Source: CAZKEW01 sp964580435 (GTDB lineage Bacteria; Acidobacteriota; Aminicenantia; Aminicenantales; UBA8522). From it: a stretch of DNA of 6,245 bases. The notes beneath the pieces are model-generated. The model was not told where the DNA came from, made no database searches, and saw nothing but the letters and a program-made list of their open reading frames with translations. The translations under genes and the position numbers were made by a program. This document shows, in pieces, positions 1-6,100 of the stretch. Position 1 is the stretch's first letter. Each line of letters starts with the position of its first letter. The stretch spans positions 1-6,245 of the forward strand of contig CAZOKP010000122.1 of the NCBI GenBank assembly GCA_964580435.1. Direction: 5' to 3'.

Positions 1-94
1 TCCCGAGCCTCGTCGGGGGGTAAGCCGTGACAGGACCCTATTCCAAAACAAAATGATCACGGAAACGTCGTTGCTTCCTTTCCCAATTGAGTAT

Positions 95-122
95 TTTACT
101 TCGCAGTTTTTTGTGATAAAAT
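95..122 (+). promoter_or_regulatory. Predicted extended -10 promoter of the EIIA-zinc ribbon gene
   Basis: A TGATAAAAT box at 114-122 reads as an extended -10 element (TG, one base, then TAAAAT). TTTACT at 95-100 lies 16 bases upstream as a weak -35. Transcription would start near 128-130, leaving only about 6-8 bases before the ATG at 136. The same nine-base box lies just upstream of the GGQ gene at 2721-2729, which supports it as a real motif. The call rests on sequence resemblance only. Confidence 0.5.
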
Positions 123-135
123 ATCTGCACAACGG

Positions 136-954
136 ATGGCCAAGCCTATCAAGAGTCACTTTTTTTCAGATTTTCTTAAACCCAACCAGATCGTCTTTGA
201 TCTTCAGGCCAAAGAAAAAGTCCAGTCCATCGAAGAGCTCCTCGATATTTTGCTTAAGCAGAAACTCATTAAGAACAAAAAGCTCATCCTCACGAGGCTC
301 ATCGACCGGGAAAGGCTGGACTCCACCGCCATCGGAGATCATGTCGCCTTGCCTCATGCCCGCGTGGACACGGGCGGCGATATGGCCGTCGCTATCGGCC
401 GGTCAGAGAAGGGGATCGACTTTGATGCGGTGGATAAGAGAAAGGTGCATCTCATCATTCTTGTCATCTGGAATCCCTCCCTCCCGGGTCTTTTCAACCA
501 CCTCTTCGCCGGCCTGGCCCGATTCCTGAGAAAGCCCGACTTCCGCAGAAGGCTGTTTGAAGCCAAGAACAAAACCGACCTCTACGATATCCTTTCGGAG
601 ATCGAACTGGCTTTGCCGCATTATGAGGAAAGGATCATCAGCCGGGCCAGCCTCCTTTATAAGCTGCAGGAGATCGAGCTGCGCAAAAAAAAGGCGAGCA
701 AGGAGCATCTCAAGGAGCTCCAGAAGCAGGCCGACCTGATTCGGGAGGAGCTCGACGAAGCCCTACTCACCCGTTTTGACAGGCTCATGCAGAGATATGG
801 GTTCGCTGTGGCCGAGATCGAGGGCGGTGTCTGTCAAGGGTGTAATATGAAAGTTGCCACGCAGATGAGCTCGGCCATTGAGGGGAGCAACGACATTTAC
901 ATCTGCGAAAACTGCGGCAAGTTTCTTGTCTCTTCCCACAAAAAAAAGAAGTAG
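136..954 (+). CDS. PTS EIIA (PtsN-like) domain fused to a C4 zinc ribbon (DUF164/CdsZ-type)
   Basis: A 272-residue cytoplasmic protein without signal peptide or membrane segment. Residues about 11-157 match the EIIA-Ntr/fructose-type EIIA fold. The block RERLDSTAIGDHVALPHARV (58-77) carries the expected phospho-acceptor His74 and the conserved RE pair (58-59), and a second conserved histidine is at 122 in NHLFAGLARFL. Residues about 172-222 are a charged, probably coiled-coil helix. Residues 231-265 form a C4 ribbon with CQGC (Cys233, Cys236) and CENC (Cys257, Cys260), as in DUF164/zf-RING_7 proteins such as CdsZ. The usual long helical hairpin of that family is cut to about 50 residues. EIIA domains take phosphate from HPr; those of the PtsN type usually regulate rather than transport. 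No transporter subunit is visible nearby. ATG 136 is the only possible start: an in-frame stop lies at 88-90 and no start codon lies between. No Shine-Dalgarno is seen. The stop abuts that of the convergent peptidase gene. Both domains are firm; the role is inferred. Confidence 0.92.
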   Translation: MAKPIKSHFFSDFLKPNQIVFDLQAKEKVQSIEELLDILLKQKLIKNKKLILTRLIDRERLDSTAIGDHVALPHARVDTGGDMAVAIGRSEKGIDFDAVDKRKVHLIILVIWNPSLPGLFNHLFAGLARFLRKPDFRRRLFEAKNKTDLYDILSEIELALPHYEERIISRASLLYKLQEIELRKKKASKEHLKELQKQADLIREELDEALLTRFDRLMQRYGFAVAEIEGGVCQGCNMKVATQMSSAIEGSNDIYICENCGKFLVSSHKKKK

Positions 955-961
955 CTACTTC
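940..961 (-). terminator. Possible intrinsic terminator of the M14 peptidase gene, inside the end of the EIIA gene
   Basis: On the minus strand a 14-base perfect palindrome (GAAGTAGCTACTTC, 948-961) is followed at once by a run of eight T residues (A940-A947 on the plus strand). It could fold as a 5-bp stem with an AGCT loop. The hairpin-plus-T layout suits the minus-strand gene, which ends at 955. The stem is short and AT-rich, so it would be weak. The palindrome contains both stop codons of the convergent pair. In the plus direction no T run follows, so it offers nothing clear for the EIIA gene. Confidence 0.3.
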
Positions 962-2610
962 ACCGCCTCTTTAACCAAGTTAGCCGGCTCGAGAAGCTTG
1001 TATACGGGATAATTCCCGAGTTCCCGGCTCCACTGGGGGACGAGATAGCGGTCGAAAAAATTCCAGACGATGAGCCCGTCGTCGCTCTCCGGCTCGAGAA
1101 GGCAAGCGGCCAGGTTCCCCAGGGGCTGGCCGGTCGGCACCAGGAATGTTCCGGCGGGGAATTCCTTTTTTTCTGTGCCGTACACTCCCTTGACCTGGTT
1201 CAGGTGGTGGCCCTGATAGGGTCTCTCCAAGGACTTGAACTCCTTGAGCTTGAAGGATTCCACTTCGAGCGTCGCCGCCGCCTTGAGTTTTTCGACGACC
1301 AGTCCGTGCTGGAGCAGCTTGGTGATGATGTCCGGGTCGGGAGTGTCGATGATATAAGCATAAGGAAACCGGACACCTCTTGTTCCGACGTAATCGGAAA
1401 AATAGGGGAGAGTGTAGATTTTCACTTTGTCTGTCGGGCGGACCCGGGGCCGCTGGCCTTTGCCCTCCTCGACGATTTCCACCTCATACGCATGGACGGT
1501 GATGGGATTCTTGAGAGGCTTCGCCTCGAACTCAACGGAGAAGACGTCTTGGGCCGATGGTTTCAAGCCCTTGAGCACGGTCTTTTTGTCCGCCTCGGAC
1601 ACAAGCCCGGCGATCTCGTCCAGATGAACATAACAATAGTCCAGGACCGCGCGCAAAAAATTATAGTTGCCCGTGACCCGGGTCTTGAAATCGGCATAGA
1701 CATAGTTCTCGTCGAGGATGGACAGGCGGTTTCGCAGGCCGATGTAGTTGGTGACATAGCGGGGCTGAGGTTCGAATGTTTCCCAGCCTTTCTCCGGAGC
1801 CTTGTTGTCTTTGAAGCCGCCATAGCCCACGGCCAGAGTGCCGTATTTATTTTCCAGGATGGCCTCGATCTCCGGCATCATTTTATCTCTCTGATAAGCA
1901 ATGATGGCACTATCACCATTAGGGTTGAGTCCCCAAGAATAGGTGACAACTTCTTGATGGTAGGCACCGTTGGTTGTGTGGCAGTCGACCAGGAGGAGAG
2001 GGTCCCAGCGAATAAGGACATTCTTGACAACTCCCCGAAGCTCAGGACTCTCCAGTTTCATGCTGTCCCGGTTGAGGTCCAAGTTTTGGCCGTTGTGCCG
2101 GACGCCGACACCCTGCTCGGGACCGGGCTGATGCGGTCTGTTCTCCGGGCTGATCTTATCGTTTCCATCGGCGTTGAGGATGGGAGCGATAAGAATGATG
2201 AGCCGGTCGAGATAGAGGGGCTTTTCCGCCAGAAGGATATCCCTTGCCAGCATCAGGCTGGCCTCTTTGCCCTCGACTTCGCCGGCATGAATATTGGCCT
2301 GGATGTAGATGACACCTCTTTTTTCGCGCCGCAGGGCCTGCGGGCCGGTGGGTAAGGGATTTCCGAGAATGATGAGGGGGACATCCTTCCCTTCAGCGCT
2401 CGCGCACAGCGTTTCGACCTGGATATAAGCGCTCCGTTGCTCGAGCTCCTGGATGAAAGCCATAACATCGGCATAACGCGATGTGGCTTTGAAATGGCTT
2501 GCTTCGGCAGCGGTCAAAGGCTTTGTAGCAGCGGCGGCCTGGGCGGTGATAGCCAGGATGCCGGTCGAGACAAAGCCGAGGAAAAGAGCCAGCAATCTCA
2601 AAGTTTTCAT
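955..2610 (-). CDS. Secreted M14-family zinc carboxypeptidase
   Basis: A 551-residue exported metallopeptidase. A Sec signal peptide is clear: MKTLR, then a hydrophobic stretch to about residue 22, and an AQA cleavage site near residue 25. The catalytic domain spans about 40-340. The zinc ligands are His108 and Glu111 in NIHAGEVEGKE and His211 in DCHTTNG. NLDLNRD (176-182) supplies the Asn-Arg pair that binds the substrate carboxylate, with Arg171 just before it. Glu301 in ENYVYADFKTRV fits the catalytic glutamate. All key residues are present, so it should be active, trimming peptides outside the cytoplasm; the exact substrate cannot be told. Residues about 380-551 form a C-terminal region I cannot assign, though M14 proteins of about 550 residues with such tails are common in environmental bacteria. 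The start is supported by AAAAGG (2624-2619), eight bases upstream of ATG, and by the signal peptide beginning exactly there. The gene has its own promoter and stands alone: it converges with the EIIA gene and diverges from the GGQ gene. Confidence 0.93.
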   Translation of the reverse strand: MKTLRLLALFLGFVSTGILAITAQAAAATKPLTAAEASHFKATSRYADVMAFIQELEQRSAYIQVETLCASAEGKDVPLIILGNPLPTGPQALRREKRGVIYIQANIHAGEVEGKEASLMLARDILLAEKPLYLDRLIILIAPILNADGNDKISPENRPHQPGPEQGVGVRHNGQNLDLNRDSMKLESPELRGVVKNVLIRWDPLLLVDCHTTNGAYHQEVVTYSWGLNPNGDSAIIAYQRDKMMPEIEAILENKYGTLAVGYGGFKDNKAPEKGWETFEPQPRYVTNYIGLRNRLSILDENYVYADFKTRVTGNYNFLRAVLDYCYVHLDEIAGLVSEADKKTVLKGLKPSAQDVFSVEFEAKPLKNPITVHAYEVEIVEEGKGQRPRVRPTDKVKIYTLPYFSDYVGTRGVRFPYAYIIDTPDPDIITKLLQHGLVVEKLKAAATLEVESFKLKEFKSLERPYQGHHLNQVKGVYGTEKKEFPAGTFLVPTGQPLGNLAACLLEPESDDGLIVWNFFDRYLVPQWSRELGNYPVYKLLEPANLVKEAVK

Positions 2611-2618
2611 GGGAGTTA

Positions 2619-2624
2619 CCTTTT
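2619..2624 (-). promoter_or_regulatory. Ribosome binding site of the M14 peptidase gene
   Basis: AAAAGG on the minus strand, eight bases before the ATG at 2610. It fixes the start of the peptidase at the signal peptide. It is the only convincing Shine-Dalgarno-like site among the three gene starts visible in the window. Confidence 0.6.
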
Positions 2625-2648
2625 AGGCTGAGGGATCATGAAGAATAA

Positions 2649-2677
2649 AATTTATAGAAAATCGGAGCGTGAGTCAA
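2649..2677 (-). promoter_or_regulatory. Predicted housekeeping-type promoter of the M14 peptidase gene
   Basis: On the minus strand TTGACT (2677-2672) is a near-consensus -35. TATAAA (2656-2651) follows after 15 bases, or the overlapping TAAATT (2654-2649) after 17. The transcription start would be near 2643, giving a leader of about 33 bases that contains the ribosome binding site. It lies back to back with the GGQ gene promoter in the same intergenic region. The 15-base spacer of the better -10 is slightly short, so the exact -10 is uncertain. Confidence 0.5.
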
Positions 2678-2720
2678 CGGCAGGGAATGGAATAAGTGAA
2701 TATTTTTCCAAGCCAAAAAC

Positions 2721-2729
2721 TGATAAAAT
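2721..2729 (+). promoter_or_regulatory. Predicted extended -10 promoter of the GGQ release-factor-like gene
   Basis: TGATAAAAT is identical to the box at 114-122 upstream of the EIIA fusion gene. No good -35 is visible; the region around 2701-2708 is T-rich. Transcription would start near 2735-2737. That is downstream of the first in-frame ATG (2733) and about 9 bases before the second (2745), so the motif argues for the second as the start. Confidence 0.45.
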
Positions 2730-2744
2730 AGGATGAATAAGGAC

Positions 2745-3164
2745 ATGGCTATTTTTGCCGTTAGCCCGGAGAAGGAAGATGCCCTCCGCCTGAGGATGGA
2801 GCGACTGGGCATCCGCGAGCAGGATTTCGTCGAGAAATTCATCCGCTCGGGCGGAAAAGGCGGCCAGAAAGTCAACAAAGCTTCGACCTGCGTCTACCTT
2901 AAGCACATCCCCACTGGCATCGAAGTCAAATGCCAGGAAGAGCGCTCTCAATCTCTGAACCGATTCCTGGCGCGAAGAATCCTGACCGATAAAATAGAGA
3001 AGGTGATCCTCGGAAAGATCAGCGAGGAAGAGCAAAGAATCGAGAAAATCAGGCGCCAGAAAAGGAGGCGGTCAAGAAAGGCCAAGCTGAAGATGCTCGA
3101 GGCCAAGAAAAAGCATGGCGAGATTAAGAAGTCCCGTGCTTTCCGCCCCGGTCTCGAAGACTAG
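2745..3164 (+). CDS. Class I release-factor-like GGQ protein (ArfB/MTRFR-type peptidyl-tRNA hydrolase)
   Basis: A 139-residue protein consisting almost wholly of the release-factor catalytic domain and a basic tail. The motif RSGGKGGQKVNKAS carries Gly-Gly-Gln at 39-41; in this family the glutamine sits in the ribosomal peptidyl-transferase centre and drives hydrolysis of peptidyl-tRNA. TCVYLKHIPTGIEVKCQEERSQSLN follows, broken here as TCVYLKHIPTG (48-58) and IEVKCQEERSQSLN (59-72). From about residue 95 the chain is very rich in Lys/Arg (KIRRQKRRRSRKAK), as expected of a tail that enters the mRNA channel of stalled ribosomes. No codon-recognition domain is present, so it is a ribosome-rescue factor rather than RF1 or RF2. 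The wording resembles human C12orf65/MTRFR at least as much as E. coli ArfB. ATG 2733 would add four residues, but it lies upstream of the start site predicted from the promoter, so 2745 is preferred. The gene diverges from the peptidase and converges on the kinase, and no terminator is seen after it. Confidence 0.88.
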   Translation: MAIFAVSPEKEDALRLRMERLGIREQDFVEKFIRSGGKGGQKVNKASTCVYLKHIPTGIEVKCQEERSQSLNRFLARRILTDKIEKVILGKISEEEQRIEKIRRQKRRRSRKAKLKMLEAKKKHGEIKKSRAFRPGLED

Positions 3165-3182
3165 GCTGGACTCCCGGGTTGG

Positions 3183-6100
3183 CTATCGAGCTCGAAGCGC
3201 TGCGAGCCTCGCTCTGGCCTCGTCGACTTGCAGAAGTCCTTGATCTGCGGCCATCCAGGTTGCGACCACCTTTTCATACTGCTCAATCGCCTTCGCCCGC
3301 TGTCCCGTCTCCTCATAGAGCCTGGCCAGCCTGAATCGACTGAACGGTTGGATCAGGATGTTGCCTGTGTTCTTGGGGTCGAGGAGTCGCTCATATTCGG
3401 CTATCGCCTTGTCGATTTCACCTTTTTTGCCGAGAGCCCGGGCGATAAAATCATCCATGCAGGGAAGATTTCTTAAAATGATAGTGATCGGCATTGACAG
3501 ATTTACGGAAATTTTGGGCATTTTTTGGAATTCCGAGATAGCCTCATCCGCCAGGCCCCGGGCAAGGCAGGTCTCAGCGGAAAGGAAATAATAAACTCCT
3601 CCTGCAGCTCTGGTTTCCTCTGGGTTCGTGAATGTATTGAGTATAGATTTGACCTCAGCCAGTCTGGATTGAGCTGCCTCCAGGCGGTTTTCTCTGAGAT
3701 CCAGAAGGCCAAGGTGACATTGATACAAAGCCTGATTCAATGATTCTGATTGAATCTTGTACTGATCTCGATGATCAAATAGGGCTTGGACATATTCGCG
3801 GCAAAGATCGTTCTTCCCCCAATTATAACAGGCCCATTCTTTTCGCAAGAACATTGCGCCCATGTAAGAAAAATTCTGAATGCTGCCATAGAGTTCGGCC
3901 GCCTTGCTGAAATCGCTTAAGGCCTGTTCGAGCCTTCCCTGAAGGCTGTGGTAGAATCCTCTGAACTCATAGGCCATGGCTTGCATTCCTTCAGACGGGG
4001 CCACAGGGATGAAATGGTCGACCCACCGCAAGGCCCCGGCGTAATCCTCTTTTAAGGCATAACAGTACGCGACCTTGAGTTGCGCGCCGAGATCCGGCTT
4101 GATCTTGATGGCCTCCTCGTATTTTTTGATAGCCTGGTCCAGTTTTCCCATGTTAAGGTAAAGTTCACCCATAGAATCATAGGGGTTGGAATCACCCGGG
4201 GAAACTGAGGCATATTTCTGGAAGTAGCTTAAAGCTTCATCAAAATCCTTTTTATAGATATATATGTAGGCCAGCCAGTTCAAGGCAGGGCCGAATTCAG
4301 CGTCAAGCTCGAGAGCTTTATTCAATTCGGCGATGGCTTCATCAAGCTTCTCTCTGCCCCAGTAGTAGGCACCCAGATTGAGATGGACCCTTTTCTCCTT
4401 GGGATATTCTGCGGCGATTCGCTGGAGAATAGTAAAGTATTTTCCTTCGTTCTGCTCGATCAGCGCCCCGAGTGCTTCAGCGTAGAGCCCCTCTTTCCCT
4501 CCGAGTTTATTACTGATTTTTTTTGACTTCTCGAAGGCACTATCCCTTCCGGCTAAATCATTGAGCCCTGCGTTCGCCTGCGCCAGATAGATATAGGCCA
4601 TGGCGAACTCAGGATCAAGCTCGACGGCTCTCTCTAAAAGCCTTCGGGCATCGGCGAGATACCAATTCTCAAAGGCGTCCCTCCCTTTGAGAAAGGCATT
4701 ATAAGCTTCCATTGAATTGGTCGTGACTTCTCTGATCGGCGACACCTTTGCGGCTGTGATCTGCTCTTCCACCCCAATCCCGCTGGAAATCTCCCGGCTT
4801 AGCTCATCGATCTGGGTTTTAAGGATGCTGTCCACTCCCACTCCGCGCGAACTCGCGCTTTTGATCAGCTTTTTTGATTTTGCATCCAAAACGTTGGCCG
4901 AGGTGGCAAAGACGTTGCCCGCTTTGGTGAAGCTTCCCAGGATAACGGCCTGGATCCCATCCAGCTGGCAGAGCTCGAAGCCCAGGTCTCTGTCGATGAA
5001 GGTCAGGTCTTCTTTTCCCATCCTTTTGAGGAGGTCAAAGAGTCTCTCCCAGGTGGTTACCCGGAGTTCGTTCGATTCCTCGAGGGCGGTGATCAGCAAA
5101 TTGGGGATGGCGTCTTGGAGGTAATCATAATTCGGGTCGCCTGTCTGGTTGATGAAATTGATCACGGCCATGCTCAACCTGTTTTCCGGGACGGTCCGCG
5201 ATTTTCCGGAAAAATATTTCCAGGCAAAAAATCCCGCCGCGAGGACAGCCAGGAAAATTAGGCTTGGGAAAATTAAAAAGGGAGTGCTTTTTTTTCGGGC
5301 CTTATGGATGTCCTTGGCTCCCAGGCCTTTTTCAATCTCATCCAGCTCCACGAAGAGTTCCTCGGCGCTTTGATAGCGGTTCTCCTTTTTCTTCTCCAAG
5401 CACTTGAGGATGAGCCGATTCAAGACCTCGGGAACGTCGGGGTTGATGGCCCGCGGCTCCAGCGGAATTTCGTTTTTTTGTTTGGCCAGGAGTCCGAGAA
5501 GAGAATCGCTTTCAAAGGGCACTTTTCCCGTGGCCATCTCATACAGGATAATCCCAAGGGAATAGATATCACTTCGATGATCGACTTCTTGACCCTCGGC
5601 CTGCTCGGGGCTCATATAATCGGCGGTGCCGAGAATAGCGCCCAAACGCGTCCCTTTCTTGGTTTTGAGCGAGCGGGCCAACCCGAAATCCATGATCCGG
5701 ACATTGCCCTCTTCGTCGACCATGATGTTCTGCGGCTTAAGGTCGCGATGGATGACCCCCTGCCGGTGGGCCTCCGCCAATCCTCCGCAGACCTGCTTGG
5801 CGATATGGACGGCCGTCTGCAGACTCAGATGTCTCGTCATCTGGATCATGCTTTTCAGGCTTTGCCCCTGAACATATTCCATGATGAGGTAATAGGTGTC
5901 TTTTTCTTTGCTTAGGTGGAACATGCGGCAGATGTTCTTGTGGGAGACTTTTCGGGCGAGCTTTAACTCGTTCTGGAATCGATTGATGGTTTTTTCGTCC
6001 GCGGCAATCTCCGGAAGGATGAGCTTCAGGGCCACTTTTTCGTTGATTTCCGTATCGAGAGCCTTGTAGACACGGCCCATTCCTCCTTCGCCCAGGTCTT

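Noticed and set aside
1..23. Possible last codons of an upstream plus-strand gene (reading PSLVGG then TAA at 21-23), with an overlapping hairpin CCCGA/TCGGG at 2-17.
   Set aside because: Six codons are too few to call a gene, although all end in G or C. The hairpin has no T run after it, so it is not a convincing terminator.
1..135. A structured RNA or riboswitch in the leader of the EIIA gene.
   Set aside because: Compared by eye with the ends of RNase P RNA, tmRNA and cobalamin riboswitches, it showed no convincing match, and the predicted promoter lies downstream of most of the region.
53..529. An overlapping 158-codon plus-strand frame starting upstream of the EIIA gene.
   Set aside because: It is a low-complexity Ser/Arg-rich translation that is out of frame with a clearly conserved EIIA domain.
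1204..2355. A 383-codon open frame on the plus strand opposite the M14 peptidase gene.
   Set aside because: The minus-strand gene has a signal peptide, a complete catalytic site, a ribosome binding site and a promoter. The antisense translation shows no recognisable motif, and long antisense frames are expected in sequence with GC-biased third positions.
3165..3182. A terminator between the convergent GGQ and kinase genes.
   Set aside because: The 18-base gap contains CCCGGG but no stem-loop of useful length and no T run on either strand.
4..3211. The string CGAGCCTCG found near 4-12 and again near 3203-3211.
   Set aside because: Nine bases shared once in a GC-rich window is within chance, and the flanks do not match.
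5304..5915. A 203-codon plus-strand open frame opposite the kinase domain.
   Set aside because: It mirrors the highly conserved kinase motifs in reverse complement and has no promoter, ribosome binding site or domain of its own.
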